NCBI RefSeq assembly: GCF_030547545.1 | Contig: NZ_JAUOQE010000010.1 | Coordinates: 47,236 to 111,235 of the forward strand | Length of the DNA stretch: 64,000 nucleotides | Reading direction: 5' to 3' | Source: Amphritea sp. 1_MG-2023 | GTDB lineage: Bacteria; Pseudomonadota; Gammaproteobacteria; Pseudomonadales; Balneatricaceae | Part shown: positions 30,980 through 41,232 of the stretch, piece after piece | Layout: each line of letters begins with the position of its first letter | How positions within the stretch are numbered: the stretch's first letter is position 1 | Notes under the pieces: generated by a model | The model's input: the letters and a program-made list of their open reading frames with translations, nothing else | Databases searched by the model: none | What the model was told of the DNA's origin: nothing | Program-made: the position numbers and the translations under genes

Positions 30980-32914
30980 ATGTCTGCTTTTGATAGCTTA
31001 AAAGATCATACCAAAGAGGGGCGAGTGTTCTTGGCTCGCTCGGTGGTTGCGTTTGTCATTGTGCTACTGTTGCTCGGTGTACTGATCGCTCGACTCTACT
31101 TTTTACAGGTTGTACAACACGATCAACTGGCGGCGGTCTCGGATGATAATCGCATTCAGTTGCAACCCGTCGCACCAACACGGGGTTTGATCTATGACCG
31201 CAACGGTACGTTGTTGGCTGATAATCGCCCGAGTTACAGTGTCACGCTGTTAAAAGAGAAAGTAGACGATCTTGATGCCACCTTGGCCGACCTACAAGCG
31301 TTGATTCCGATTACCGAGCGCGAGCTGGAGTCTTTTCGTAAGCGCTTAAAGCAGCGACGTCGACCTTATGAAACCGTGCCATTACGCTTTCGTTTAACCG
31401 ATGATGAAATTGCGCGTATTGCGGTTAATTATCAGCGTTTGCCGGGGGTTCAGGTTGAAGCGGATCTGATTCGATATTACCCCTTTGGGGCGAGTCTCGT
31501 GCATGCATTGGGTTATGTGGGCCGTATCAACGAGAAGGAACTCAAACGAGTCGATAGCAAAAAATACAGTGGCACGCACTATATCGGTAAATTGGGTATC
31601 GAGCGATTTTATGAACCGCTGCTTCACGGTGAAGTGGGCTATCATAAAGTCGAGACGAATGCGCGAGGACGAGTGATGCGAGTGCTTGAGCAGGTCGATC
31701 CGGTGCCGGGTAAAGATATTGTGCTGCACCTCGATATTCGCCTGCAACAGGCGGCGGAAAAGCTGGTGGAGGGACGGCGAGCGGCGATTGTGGCGATCGA
31801 TCCGAAAACCGGTGGCATTTTAGCGCTGGTGAGTAATCCTGGGTACGACCCCAACCTGTTTGTTACGGGTATTAGCACTAAAGCCTATAAAGCATTGCGG
31901 GAATCTCCAGATCTGCCCCTATTTAACCGCGCATTACGCGGGCAATATCCGCCGGGCTCAACGATTAAGCCCATGGTAGCGATGTCTGTGATCGATAGCG
32001 GCGCGGTCAGCCCAGCACATACGGTTTTTGATCCCGGTTTTTATACGCTAACCAATGGTGGCCGTCGCTATCGAGACTGGAAGCATGGCGGCCACGGGAC
32101 GGTAGGATTGGAGATGGCGATCTATCAGTCTTGCGATGTCTGGTTTTATGATGTCGCGAATCGTACCGGTGTGGATATTATGTCGGATTACCTTGGGCGC
32201 TTTGGTTTTGGACAGGTCACCAGCCTCGATTTACCGGAAGCGCTGCCCGGTATTTTACCCTCGCGTGACTGGAAGAAACGCACAGGGCGGGGGTCTTGGT
32301 TTGCGGGTGATTCGTTGAACTTGAGTATCGGTCAGGGCTGGATGTTGACCACACCGTTACAGCTAGCCACCGCATCGGCGGTGATGGCAAATCGAGGCGT
32401 TTGGAAGCAGCCTCGCATGCTTAAAGGCGTGATGACACATAATATCAATCGCGATCACACCATTGTTGAAGGTAGCGTCGTGGATATCAGTGGATTGGAA
32501 GGGACGAGCGCAGTATTGCCGAATATTAAGCTGAAGAATGATCAATATTGGCAACGCATCATCGATGCGATGGTCGCCGTTGTGCATGGGCCTAGAGGGA
32601 CGGCGCGCAAGGTAGGGCGTGGGCTGGATTTCCAAATAGCCGGCAAAACCGGTACGGCTCAGGTCGTCGGGATTAAACAGGATGAGGTTTATGATGCCGA
32701 AAGTCTGGCCGAGCGTCATCGAGATCATGCATTATTTCTGGCGTTCGCGCCGGCGGATAAGCCGGAGATTGCGGTATCTGTGATTGTTGAAAATGGTGGT
32801 GGGGGTTCGAGTACTGCCGCGCCTATTGCACGCGATGTGATTGATGCGTTTATGGCTCTGAAACAGCAAGATGCTGAAGCAGAAGCCGCGACAGGAGCGA
32901 TAACGGGTGGCTGA
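30980..32914 (+). CDS. mrdA: Penicillin-binding protein 2 (elongasome transpeptidase)
   Basis: Class B PBP of the rod-complex that cross-links lateral-wall peptidoglycan. The 644 residues have one N-terminal TM (about 22-44), the pedestal domain with RGLIYDRNGTLLADNRPSYSV (68-88), and the transpeptidase domain with Ser327-x-x-Lys330 (PPGSTIKPMV), an SxN (YQSCDVW region) and KTGTAQ. It overlaps the rodA start by 8 bp, matching the universal mrdAB pairing. Confidence 0.97.
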   Translation: MSAFDSLKDHTKEGRVFLARSVVAFVIVLLLLGVLIARLYFLQVVQHDQLAAVSDDNRIQLQPVAPTRGLIYDRNGTLLADNRPSYSVTLLKEKVDDLDATLADLQALIPITERELESFRKRLKQRRRPYETVPLRFRLTDDEIARIAVNYQRLPGVQVEADLIRYYPFGASLVHALGYVGRINEKELKRVDSKKYSGTHYIGKLGIERFYEPLLHGEVGYHKVETNARGRVMRVLEQVDPVPGKDIVLHLDIRLQQAAEKLVEGRRAAIVAIDPKTGGILALVSNPGYDPNLFVTGISTKAYKALRESPDLPLFNRALRGQYPPGSTIKPMVAMSVIDSGAVSPAHTVFDPGFYTLTNGGRRYRDWKHGGHGTVGLEMAIYQSCDVWFYDVANRTGVDIMSDYLGRFGFGQVTSLDLPEALPGILPSRDWKKRTGRGSWFAGDSLNLSIGQGWMLTTPLQLATASAVMANRGVWKQPRMLKGVMTHNINRDHTIVEGSVVDISGLEGTSAVLPNIKLKNDQYWQRIIDAMVAVVHGPRGTARKVGRGLDFQIAGKTGTAQVVGIKQDEVYDAESLAERHRDHALFLAFAPADKPEIAVSVIVENGGGGSSTAAPIARDVIDAFMALKQQDAEAEAATGAITGG

Positions 32915-34043
32915 TTTTCAACGTACCATGCCGGATGCACAACCGCACTTGGCAAGGCGTAAGGGCTTTTGGGCGCATACGCGAATGGATGGCTTACTAC
33001 TGTTATTGATTTTGATGCTCTGTAGTTATGGCTTGCTCGTGCTTTATAGTGCCTCTGGTGGCGATATGGGGTATGTGATTCGTCAAGCGATCCGTATGGG
33101 CGCTGGGCTGGTGGTAATGGCTTTGCTAGCACAGTTAAGGCCGTCATTCTTCGCTCGCTGGGCACCGGCCATGTATGTGCTGTGTATTGGGCTGTTATTA
33201 GCGGTGTTACTGGTGGGGGTTGGTGCGAAAGGCGCGCAGCGCTGGATAGCATTGCCCGGCTTTCGCTTTCAGCCTGCCGAGATCGTTAAGCTGGTGCTGC
33301 CATTGATGGTGGCTTGTTATCTGGCGAATCGACCGTTACCTCCGAGTTTTCGTCATATCGCTATCTCCTTGGTACTGATTTTTGTACCGGTGGTGATGAT
33401 CATGAAGCAACCGGATCTGGGGACATCATTGCTGATTGCGGCGTCCGGTGTTTTTGTGTTGTTGCTATCGGGTATCTATTGGCGCTATATATTCGGCGCG
33501 TTGTTGGCGGCGTCGGCAGGGCTGCCGGGGCTGTGGATGGTGATGAAAGATTATCAGAAGCAGCGTGTACTGACGTTTCTTGATCCTGAGAGTGATCCAC
33601 TGGGGGCCGGTTGGAATATTATTCAGTCGAAGGCGGCGATTGGTTCAGGCGGTATTGAAGGCAAGGGTTGGATGCTGGGGACGCAATCACAGCTCGACTT
33701 TCTGCCCGAAAGCCATACGGATTTCATTATCGCGGTGTTAGGTGAAGAGTTCGGGATGATCGGTATCTTGATGCTGTTACTGATCTATCTGTTAATTATT
33801 AGTCGTGGACTGGTGATTGCGGTTAAGGCTCAGGATAGTTTCGGGCGTTTGGTGGCTGGCAGTGTAACGCTCACCTTTTTTGTCTATGTGTTCGTTAATA
33901 TTGGCATGGTGAGTGGTATTTTACCGGTGGTGGGTGTGCCGCTGCCGCTAGTGAGCTACGGTGGTACATCTATTGTGACGTTGATGGCGGGCTTCGGTCT
34001 GTTAATGTCGGTACAGGCGCATCGACAGATGATTAGTCATTAA
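32907..34043 (+). CDS. rodA: Rod-shape determining glycosyltransferase RodA
   Basis: SEDS-family peptidoglycan polymerase that works with PBP2. 378 residues starting at GTG 32907, inside the end of mrdA. About ten TM segments are visible. Signature stretches are GVGAKGAQRWIALPGFRFQPAEIVKLVLPL, MKQPDLGTSLLIAASG, FLPESHTDFIIAVLGEEFG and the C-terminal LPLVSYGGTSIVTLMAGFGLL. GTG plus overlap implies translational coupling with mrdA. Confidence 0.97.
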   Translation: MADFQRTMPDAQPHLARRKGFWAHTRMDGLLLLLILMLCSYGLLVLYSASGGDMGYVIRQAIRMGAGLVVMALLAQLRPSFFARWAPAMYVLCIGLLLAVLLVGVGAKGAQRWIALPGFRFQPAEIVKLVLPLMVACYLANRPLPPSFRHIAISLVLIFVPVVMIMKQPDLGTSLLIAASGVFVLLLSGIYWRYIFGALLAASAGLPGLWMVMKDYQKQRVLTFLDPESDPLGAGWNIIQSKAAIGSGGIEGKGWMLGTQSQLDFLPESHTDFIIAVLGEEFGMIGILMLLLIYLLIISRGLVIAVKAQDSFGRLVAGSVTLTFFVYVFVNIGMVSGILPVVGVPLPLVSYGGTSIVTLMAGFGLLMSVQAHRQMISH

Positions 34044-34192
34044 TCTGTGAGAATGAATAAACATCCTCACTCAGCGATTTTGTTATTGTGACTCTGTGAT
34101 AAAGTCAGGATACTGTTGAAAATGTTTTTTAGCGTGCGGTAATGGTTAACAGATGCCAGCGGCATTGTCGTGGTCAGTTAGGGTGAGGTTAA

Positions 34193-35200
34193 ATGTTTAG
34201 AACTAAATTTTCAGATTGGTTAGCGGGTGTGGTGCTGTGTATCGGCTTGGTATCGAGCGCTCAGGTGGCAGCGCATGGCTATGGTGATCATCCTGCTGCG
34301 CAATCATTCATTTCAGAGATGGCAAGTCAAGGCTTCGATGAAGATGAGATTAGAACCGTTCTCCAGTCGGCTGAGCGTCAAGACAGTATCCTTAAGGCAA
34401 TCTCCCGTCCAGCAGAAAAGCGTCTTAACTGGGGCGAGTACCGTAATATCTTTTTACGTGATAAGCGGATTCAACAGGGCGTCGAATTTTGGCATCAATA
34501 TAGCGATACGCTGCAGCGAGCAGAGCAAGAATATGGCGTACCCGCGCATATTATTGTTGCCATTATCGGCGTTGAAACGCGTTATGGCCGCAATATGGGC
34601 AGCTATCGAGTCATCGATGCTTTAGCCACACTCGGTTTTGATTACCCCCCGCGCGGCAAGTTTTTTCAGGGACAGTTGAAAGCGTATTTTCAGTTAGTGC
34701 GTGAAGAACAAGCGGATCCTTTTAGTTTGAAAGGCTCGTATGCCGGCGCGATGGGCTATGGTCAGTTTATCCCGAGTAGCTTCAGAAGCTTTGCGGTTGA
34801 CTTTGATGGCGATGGCAAGAAAGATATATGGAATAATCCGGTTGATGCGATTGGCAGTGTGGCCCATTATTTTAGTGCGCATGGCTGGAAAAAAGATGAA
34901 CCGGTTCGTTCGAATGTGGTGATGCAGCAATTAGCCGATGAGGCGTGGATCAACGGAAGCCTGAAACCTAAAGTGACCTTGGGCGAATGGTCAACTCGGG
35001 GGGTACGTACGCGTAAGGATCTAAGCCTTGATGATAAAGCGACGCTGATACGCCTCGAAAAGGACGGCGAATTTCACTATTGGTTTGGTTTGCATAACTT
35101 TTATGTGATTACCCGCTACAATCATAGTCGTTTATATGCCATGGCCGTTTATGAATTAGGGCAGGCGGTGGCCGAACAACATAGAGTCGCAGAAGGTTAA
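34193..35200 (+). CDS. mltB: Lytic murein transglycosylase B
   Basis: Periplasmic enzyme that cleaves the MurNAc-GlcNAc bond with 1,6-anhydro formation. The 335 residues begin with a signal peptide (SDWLAGVVLCIGLVSSAQVAA) without a lipobox, so this form is probably soluble. The catalytic Glu lies in VAIIGVETRYGRNMGSYRVIDAL (near 126). GSYAGAMGYGQFIPSSF and an EF-hand-like DFDGDGKKDIW (calcium loop, about 205-215) are typical of the SltB family. It sits between rodA and rlpA as in Pseudomonas. Confidence 0.95.
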   Translation: MFRTKFSDWLAGVVLCIGLVSSAQVAAHGYGDHPAAQSFISEMASQGFDEDEIRTVLQSAERQDSILKAISRPAEKRLNWGEYRNIFLRDKRIQQGVEFWHQYSDTLQRAEQEYGVPAHIIVAIIGVETRYGRNMGSYRVIDALATLGFDYPPRGKFFQGQLKAYFQLVREEQADPFSLKGSYAGAMGYGQFIPSSFRSFAVDFDGDGKKDIWNNPVDAIGSVAHYFSAHGWKKDEPVRSNVVMQQLADEAWINGSLKPKVTLGEWSTRGVRTRKDLSLDDKATLIRLEKDGEFHYWFGLHNFYVITRYNHSRLYAMAVYELGQAVAEQHRVAEG

Positions 35201-35205
35201 TCAAT

Positions 35206-36039
35206 ATGAGCCGAGTTATCCATAATCTGATAGCACTGTCATTGATAGTGCTCTTGGCTGGCTGTTCCTCTTCAGGAGGGCGCTATGCTGTGGACAAAGA
35301 TTATGGACCTGCGGCTGAGGTTGATGTGTCGCATGTGCCGAATGCCGTGCCTCGAGTTGAAGCTAAAAGTCGCGGCGGCAATAAAAGTCCGTATACGGTA
35401 TTGGGTAAAACCTATTATGTCATGGCATCCGGCATGGGTTATAAAGAGCGCGGCGTTGCCTCCTGGTACGGAAAAAAGTTTCACGGGCATAAGACCTCTA
35501 ATGGTGAAATATATAATATGTATGCCATGAGTGCCGCACACAAATCGTTGCCGTTACCGAGCTATGTACAGGTGACGAATCTTAATAATGGGCGCAAGGT
35601 TATCGTGCGGGTGAATGATCGTGGGCCATTTCACGGCGGGCGGATTATCGATCTCTCTTATGCCGCGGCTTCTAAGCTCGATATGTTGGGCCACGGTACG
35701 GCGAACGTTGAGGTTGAAGCGATTGACCCACAGCGTTGGAATACCTCAACCGCCGCCGCTATTAGTACGCCTCTAGCACCGCCGCCGGAGGCGACAGCCT
35801 CTAATGGAGCTCGTTATCTACAGGTGGGGGCTTTTAGCTTAGCAACTACCGCGACAGAGGCTCAGCAGGAACTAGAGACGATGCTGCCCGGTTATCAGGT
35901 CCGTATTGTGCCACTACAACGCCCGAATAAAACCTTATATCGTGTTCAGGTTGGCCCCGTCTTGCTGAATGCGAACCTGGCTGAACTGATTTCTCGTATC
36001 GAAGCGGCAGGCTATCTGCGGCCACATTTGGTAGACTAA
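35206..36039 (+). CDS. rlpA: Septal-ring/peptidoglycan lipoprotein RlpA
   Basis: Outer-membrane lipoprotein that, in Pseudomonas, cleaves glycan strands lacking stem peptides. The 277-residue protein has a lipobox LLAGC (about 16-20), a double-psi beta-barrel domain with GVASWYGKKFHGHKTSNGE and VRVNDRGPFHGGRIIDLS, and a C-terminal SPOR domain (YLQVGAFSLATTATEAQQEL, from about 203) that binds denuded peptidoglycan. It follows mltB by 5 bp. Confidence 0.95.
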   Translation: MSRVIHNLIALSLIVLLAGCSSSGGRYAVDKDYGPAAEVDVSHVPNAVPRVEAKSRGGNKSPYTVLGKTYYVMASGMGYKERGVASWYGKKFHGHKTSNGEIYNMYAMSAAHKSLPLPSYVQVTNLNNGRKVIVRVNDRGPFHGGRIIDLSYAAASKLDMLGHGTANVEVEAIDPQRWNTSTAAAISTPLAPPPEATASNGARYLQVGAFSLATTATEAQQELETMLPGYQVRIVPLQRPNKTLYRVQVGPVLLNANLAELISRIEAAGYLRPHLVD

Positions 36040-36157
36040 GCGCACTTAAATGTAGCGATGATGGGAAACCGCTGAATTGTTCGCGAACCTTTAGTCTATT
36101 TTCAGGTCTCAGCTGTATCTAGACCCTCTGTAACCGTAAAAAAGTATCTATAACACT

Positions 36158-37327
36158 ATGATTAGAAAATTTGTTTTTCGCTCTGCTTTGATTCGTTTTG
36201 TTCTGTTATCCCTGTGTATTTTTGCGCTGCCAGTACAGGCGGCGAAAATTACCCCCGCACCGCCTCAAGTGGCGGCCCGAGCGTATATTGTTATGGATGC
36301 GGATACTGGCAAAGTCATCATGGCTAGTCGGGAAAACGAACGTTTCCCACCTGCTAGCCTAACCAAAATGATGACCAGCTATATTCTTGAAGCCGAGCTG
36401 ACTAAAGGCAATGTTGGTAAGAATGATTTGGTGCCGATCTCTGTAAAAGCATGGCGGGCACCGGGATCACGGATGTTTATTCAGGAAGGTACTCAAGTGT
36501 TGTTGAGTGATCTACTGAAAGGCATCATCATTCAGTCGGGTAATGATGCCAGTGTCGCGGTTGCCGAATATATCGCCGGTAGTGAGGCGGCCTTTGCCGA
36601 TATGATGAATCAGCATGCGGCTCAGTTGGGGATGCAGAATACGCATTTCATGAATGCCACTGGCCTGCCAGCGGATGATCATTATGCATCGGCATTCGAT
36701 CTGGCATTATTAGCGCGCGCCATCATTCAAGATTATCCTGAACAGTATGGCGTGTACTCAGAAAAGTATTTCACTTATAACCAGATTCGTCAGCCCAACC
36801 GTAATAAGTTGTTATGGCGCGATGATTCAGTGGACGGCTTGAAAACGGGGCATACCGATGCTGCGGGTTATTGCTTAGTCGCTTCAGCCAAGCGCGAAGG
36901 CATGCGTTTGATTACCGTTGTGATGGGCACCAGTAGTGAAGAAGCTCGCGCTCAGGAAAGTCAGAAATTGTTGGCTTATTCGTTCCGTTACTTTAGAACC
37001 CATAAGCTCTATGATGCTGGGCAGGTACTAGAAACCACTAAGGTATGGGCAGGACAGCAAAGTCAGCTTAAAGTTGGCCTGACGAATGCCATGGCGATCA
37101 CGATTCCACGGGGTGAAGGTGAGCAGTTACAAGCGGTTTTAGATCTGGATAAAGTGATTAAAGCGCCGGTGGCTAAAGGTCAGAGCTTTGGTACGCTGAA
37201 AGTTATGTTGGAAGATAAAATTGTCGCTGAAGCGCCGGTTGTCGCTTTAGAGAGCATTGCAGAGGCAGGTTTGTTACAACGTATATGGGATGCCATCGCG
37301 TTGTTCTTTTATAACCTGATCAACTAA
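36158..37327 (+). CDS. dacA: D-alanyl-D-alanine carboxypeptidase (PBP5/6 type)
   Basis: Periplasmic carboxypeptidase that trims pentapeptides. The 389 residues have a signal peptide (to about 29), active-site Ser67-x-x-Lys70 (PPASLTKMM), Ser127-Gly-Asn and Lys229-Thr-Gly (VDGLKTGHTDAAG). A beta-rich C-terminal domain ends with an amphipathic helix (AGLLQRIWDAIALFFYNLIN) that anchors it to the inner membrane. The genomic order matches Pseudomonas dacC. Confidence 0.96.
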   Translation: MIRKFVFRSALIRFVLLSLCIFALPVQAAKITPAPPQVAARAYIVMDADTGKVIMASRENERFPPASLTKMMTSYILEAELTKGNVGKNDLVPISVKAWRAPGSRMFIQEGTQVLLSDLLKGIIIQSGNDASVAVAEYIAGSEAAFADMMNQHAAQLGMQNTHFMNATGLPADDHYASAFDLALLARAIIQDYPEQYGVYSEKYFTYNQIRQPNRNKLLWRDDSVDGLKTGHTDAAGYCLVASAKREGMRLITVVMGTSSEEARAQESQKLLAYSFRYFRTHKLYDAGQVLETTKVWAGQQSQLKVGLTNAMAITIPRGEGEQLQAVLDLDKVIKAPVAKGQSFGTLKVMLEDKIVAEAPVVALESIAEAGLLQRIWDAIALFFYNLIN

Positions 37328-37347
37328 TCGGTCGATCGCGAGGCATG

Positions 37348-37380
37348 GATGCCCGGGCTTAGTGGATGAGTCCGGGCATC
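37348..37380 (+). terminator. Strong hairpin between dacA and the transaminase gene
   Basis: Perfect 9-bp stem GATGCCCGG (37348-37356) / CCGGGCATC (37372-37380), loop 15 nt. No clear U-run follows (TGTCGTTAATAAAG), so it may attenuate rather than fully terminate transcription into the next gene, whose ATG lies 15 bp further on. Confidence 0.55.
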
Positions 37381-37394
37381 TGTCGTTAATAAAG

Positions 37395-38246
37395 ATGAAA
37401 ACAGTATTTCTGAACGGCGAGTATATCGCAGAAGATCAAGCTCAAGTGTCAGTATTTGATCGAGGTTTTCTGTTTGGTGATAGTGTTTACGAGGTTATCC
37501 CGTTTTATCAAGGGGTGGGCTTTCGTTTAGATGAGCATCTACAACGTTTGGCATACAGCTTAGAAGCGATACAGATTGTGGCCGATTATGATTGGAGCGC
37601 GATTCTGACTCGCCTAGTGGATTTGAATGGCGGTGGTAATCTGTCGGTTTATCTACAGATAAGTCGAGGTAGCGCGGGTCGCCGCAGTCATATTTATGAT
37701 GCCAACATGATACCGACGGTGTTTGCCTGTTGTAATCCGATTAAAGACATTTATGATGCAGGACCGGATTCGATTGCTGGTGTGCGAGCGATGGTGACCG
37801 ACGATCTGCGTTGGGGACGATGCGATATTAAGAGTACCGGCTTGCTGCCGAATATATTGGTGATGCAGCAGGCTAAGCAAGCCGGCGTGCAAGAAGGGCT
37901 GATGATGCGTGATGGCCTGCTCACGGAAGGCGCGTCCTGTAATGTCATGCTGGTGGAAAAAGGCGTGATCTACACTCCCAGAGGCGGGGCGGAGATTCTC
38001 GGCGGCACTACGCGAGAATTGATCCGCGAGTTGGCGGCCAACAATGGTATTGTCATGCAGGAAGCCGATATCGATTATGCTCGCTTACTAGCCGCCGATG
38101 AAGTCTGGCTGAGTAGCTCTACGCGTGCCGTGGTGCCGGTGATCGAGATAGACGGTCAGCCCGTCGCGGATGGTAAAAAGGGCCCCTTATGGGCGCAAAT
38201 GTTCGAGCTGTTTACCCGTTATCAAAATGACCTGATGAACGGCTAA
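37395..38246 (+). CDS. dat: D-amino acid (D-alanine) transaminase
   Basis: PLP fold-type IV enzyme interconverting D-alanine and D-glutamate with their keto acids. I start at ATG 37395 (MKTVFLNGEYIAEDQAQVSV), because the GTG at 37362 would place coding sequence across the hairpin above; this gives 283 residues, the family's length. PLP Lys146 is in RCDIKSTGLLPNILVM; other signatures are FDRGFLFGDSVYEVIP and EGASCNVMLV. The position after dacA suggests a link to cell-wall D-amino acids. Confidence 0.9.
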   Translation: MKTVFLNGEYIAEDQAQVSVFDRGFLFGDSVYEVIPFYQGVGFRLDEHLQRLAYSLEAIQIVADYDWSAILTRLVDLNGGGNLSVYLQISRGSAGRRSHIYDANMIPTVFACCNPIKDIYDAGPDSIAGVRAMVTDDLRWGRCDIKSTGLLPNILVMQQAKQAGVQEGLMMRDGLLTEGASCNVMLVEKGVIYTPRGGAEILGGTTRELIRELAANNGIVMQEADIDYARLLAADEVWLSSSTRAVVPVIEIDGQPVADGKKGPLWAQMFELFTRYQNDLMNG

Positions 38247-38263
38247 GAGATTGAGAGATAGTT

Positions 38264-38545
38264 ATGGCACAAGAGACAAAGCAACAAGCGCCTAAAATTG
38301 AGTTTCCTTGTCCGGATTACCCGATTAAAGTCATTGGCCGTGATGGACCTGATTTTCAGGAGGTCGTGATCGATGTCGTGCGTATTCATGTACCTGATTT
38401 AGATATCACCACGATCGATTTACAGGGCAGCCGTAAAGGCACCTTTACATCGATTCGGATGAAAATTACGGCGACAGGGCATGAACAACTGAAGGCCCTG
38501 CACGAGGACCTGCTGGAGACTGGCCGTGTCACGATGGTGATATGA
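38264..38545 (+). CDS. ybeD: DUF493 family protein YbeD
   Basis: 93 residues with an ACT-like alpha/beta fold. Typical features are [24 protein letters not shown] and [28 protein letters not shown]. The function is unknown but the gene is almost always next to lipB. Its stop overlaps the first lipB start codon (ATGATG at 38542). Confidence 0.93.
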   Translation: MAQETKQQAPKIEFPCPDYPIKVIGRDGPDFQEVVIDVVRIHVPDLDITTIDLQGSRKGTFTSIRMKITATGHEQLKALHEDLLETGRVTMVI

Positions 38546-39207
38546 TGGCGTTATCTGAACAGCTTGTTGTACGTGATTTGGGATTGGTTGAATATCAGCC
38601 AACATGGCAGGCGATGCAAGCTTTCACCGCCACCCGTGAGGCCGACACCGTTGATGAGATCTGGATCTTGGAACATCAACCGGTGTTCACGCAAGGGCAT
38701 GCGGGTAAAGCAGAACATCTGCTAGGCACCGGAGATATTCCGGTGGTACAGGTCGATCGTGGCGGTCAAGTGACCTATCATGGCCCTGGACAGCTGGTGG
38801 TTTATCTATTACTCAATATCCGCCGTAAAAAATTTGGCGTTAAAGAGCTCGTCGCCCGAATGGAGGCCAGCATCGTTGAGTTGCTGCAGCAGTACGGTGT
38901 TGAGGCGTATGCGAAAGCTGACGCCCCTGGTGTGTATGTTCATGAAGCTAAAATTTGCTCGCTAGGATTGCGAGTACGTAGAGGCTGTTCGTTTCATGGA
39001 CTCGCTTTTAATCTAGATATGGATCTCGAACCTTTTAACCGGATTAACCCTTGTGGTTATGCCGGTTTATCAGTTACCCGGCTGAAAAACCTGGTCGAGA
39101 ACCTCGACAGGGAATCCGTTAAGGATTCACTCATAGAAATACTGGTGAAAAGACTCGAATATAACGAGCGCACCAATGCTAACTCGTTGGAAGGTATAGA
39201 TGTCTGA
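38542..39207 (+). CDS. lipB: Octanoyl-ACP:protein N-octanoyltransferase LipB
   Basis: Transfers octanoate from ACP to the lipoyl domains of 2-oxoacid dehydrogenases. The 221 residues include [33 protein letters not shown] and the acyl-intermediate/lysine pair in [12 protein letters not shown] and [13 protein letters not shown]. Start is ATG 38542 or 38545. The last 8 bp overlap lipA. Confidence 0.96.
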   Translation: MMALSEQLVVRDLGLVEYQPTWQAMQAFTATREADTVDEIWILEHQPVFTQGHAGKAEHLLGTGDIPVVQVDRGGQVTYHGPGQLVVYLLLNIRRKKFGVKELVARMEASIVELLQQYGVEAYAKADAPGVYVHEAKICSLGLRVRRGCSFHGLAFNLDMDLEPFNRINPCGYAGLSVTRLKNLVENLDRESVKDSLIEILVKRLEYNERTNANSLEGIDV

Positions 39208-40204
39208 AGATAACGTAAATGTGCAAAGTGCTGGCGCAGTGAATCATAAGCCCAAGCGCGCGGAAGCGGGTGTGAAGCTACGGGGGGCTGAAAAAGTATC
39301 CCGGATCCCAGTGAAAGTGATTCCCACCGAACGGGATCAAATACTCCGTAAACCGGAATGGTTACGTGTGTCTTTAGGAACGACGCCTAAAGTGCAAGGT
39401 ATCAAGAATAAGCTGCGTAAACATAAGCTAGCGTCGGTATGTGAAGAAGCCAGTTGTCCAAACTTAGGCGAATGTTTCAGCCATGGTACCGCGACTTTTA
39501 TGATTATGGGCGATATCTGCACACGGCGTTGTCCGTTCTGCGATGTGGCGCATGGACGACCTAAAGCGTTGCCGGAAAATGAACCGCAAGAATTAGCGGA
39601 AGCGATCGCTGATATGGGGCTACGTTATGTCGTCATCACCTCGGTAGACCGTGATGACTTACGTGATGGTGGTGCCGAGCACTTTGCTCGCTGTATCACT
39701 GAAACGCGTAAGGCCGTGCCCTCGATTCAGGTTGAAACCCTCGTACCTGATTTTCGTGGACGGATGGATATCGCCTTAGATATCTTGCAACAGACTCCTC
39801 CGGATGTGTTTAATCACAATATGGAAACCGTGCCTCGCTTGTATCGTCAAGTACGTCCGGGGGCGGATTATCAGTGGTCATTAGAACTGCTGCAAAAATA
39901 TAAGCAGCGTTGCCCAGATGTCCGTACTAAATCGGGCTTGATGGTGGGCGTGGGTGAAACTAAAGAGGAGATCTTTGAGGTATTGAAAGATCTACGTGCT
40001 CATGATGTGGATATGTTGACGATTGGTCAATATCTGCAACCTAGCCGTGATCATCTTCCTATTGATCGCTATGTCACGCCGGCTGAATTTGATGAGTATG
40101 CTGAGGTCGCTAAAGAACTCGGTTTCTCACAAGTGGCGAGCGGCCCCTTGGTAAGATCTTCTTATCATGCCGATCTGCAAGCGAAAGGTGAAACAATTAG
40201 CTAA
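39200..40204 (+). CDS. lipA: Lipoyl synthase LipA
   Basis: Radical-SAM enzyme inserting two sulfurs into octanoyl domains. 334 residues contain both Fe-S clusters: the auxiliary [12 protein letters not shown] and the radical-[16 protein letters not shown]. The C-terminal [11 protein letters not shown] is also characteristic. The start lies within lipB. Its stop overlaps the next gene (TAATG), so the downstream membrane protein is probably co-transcribed. Confidence 0.98.
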   Translation: MSEDNVNVQSAGAVNHKPKRAEAGVKLRGAEKVSRIPVKVIPTERDQILRKPEWLRVSLGTTPKVQGIKNKLRKHKLASVCEEASCPNLGECFSHGTATFMIMGDICTRRCPFCDVAHGRPKALPENEPQELAEAIADMGLRYVVITSVDRDDLRDGGAEHFARCITETRKAVPSIQVETLVPDFRGRMDIALDILQQTPPDVFNHNMETVPRLYRQVRPGADYQWSLELLQKYKQRCPDVRTKSGLMVGVGETKEEIFEVLKDLRAHDVDMLTIGQYLQPSRDHLPIDRYVTPAEFDEYAEVAKELGFSQVASGPLVRSSYHADLQAKGETIS

Positions 40205-41139
40205 TGCGGCGGGCTCAGTTGCTTAAACTACTGCTGTCAGTGGTGATTCTGTTTATCACCCTGGCCGTGGTGGAGTATCAGATTGGATGGTACAGCTTAT
40301 TAACTTCCTGGCAAGGCTTTAGCGGCGCGACCTTAGCGATGCTGATGCTGCTCTCATTGAGTAGTAATGCCTTGCGGGCATTACGCATTAAAATTAGTTT
40401 TGAGTTACCCGCTGTGCGTTATCCACAGATGTTTTATCTCAGTACTAACCATAATTTACTCAATAATTTATTACCGATGCGCACCGGCGAAGTGGCTTTT
40501 CCGGTGTTAATCAAACGCTATTTTGGTATCGGGGTAGTCAACTCCACTTCGCATCTCTTACTCTATCGCTTGCTTGATCTTGTCGCCTTGCTCTCGGTGG
40601 CAGGGGTTTTGGCGTTATGGCAGTTTAGCCCTTGGGCCGCCTTAGGCGTGGCGCTGATGACGCTATTAGGTTTGTTACTGTTTAATCAAGGTAAGCGGCT
40701 GATGGTGTGGTTACTGGGACGTTGGCGGAATGCCAAACTGACGCAGCTGGCACAAGTACTTAACGATCTTCCTACCCGTGGCGGCCATTTTGGTGCCATT
40801 GTCATCACTACCTATGCGGTCTGGCTAACCAAGCTGCTGGCGTTTCTTGGTGTGGTGTTACAGCTATCAGAGCTAACGTTAGCGCAAGCGGTAACCAGTG
40901 TGGCGATTGCCGATCTGTCTTCTATTTTACCGATTCATGGGGTGGCAGGGTCGGGTACATTTGAAGCGGCCTTTGTTTTAGCGGGGCAGTTTTATGCTAT
41001 CGATACCACGGCGTTATTAACAGTCGCGGTGCAGTTGCATCTGTTTCTGTTGCTAATGTCATTTGTTGCCTTTGCACTGGGGTGGTTGGTGGCCAAAATC
41101 TTCCATCGTGAAGAGCTGTTACAGGTTGAAACCGATTGA
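40204..41139 (+). CDS. Flippase-like (LPG synthase TM-domain) membrane protein
   Basis: 311 residues with about eight hydrophobic segments. NLLNNLLPMRTGEVAFPVLIKR near 85-106 and IADLSSILPIHGVAGSGTFEAAF near 235-257 are the conserved blocks of the UPF0104 / lysylphosphatidylglycerol-synthase-TM family. This domain alone, without an aminoacyl-transferase domain, is usually interpreted as a flippase-like protein. It starts on the last base of the lipA stop and precedes a glycosyltransferase cassette, which fits a role with lipid-linked substrates. The substrate is unknown. Confidence 0.8.
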   Translation: MRRAQLLKLLLSVVILFITLAVVEYQIGWYSLLTSWQGFSGATLAMLMLLSLSSNALRALRIKISFELPAVRYPQMFYLSTNHNLLNNLLPMRTGEVAFPVLIKRYFGIGVVNSTSHLLLYRLLDLVALLSVAGVLALWQFSPWAALGVALMTLLGLLLFNQGKRLMVWLLGRWRNAKLTQLAQVLNDLPTRGGHFGAIVITTYAVWLTKLLAFLGVVLQLSELTLAQAVTSVAIADLSSILPIHGVAGSGTFEAAFVLAGQFYAIDTTALLTVAVQLHLFLLLMSFVAFALGWLVAKIFHREELLQVETD

Positions 41140-41232
41140 GCTGTCATGCACGTGGCACGGGCTTTACCTTCATATCAAAAGGGCTTTGTGATAGAGTCCA
41201 AACAATTTTAATGTCCTGAAAACGGGTTGTTT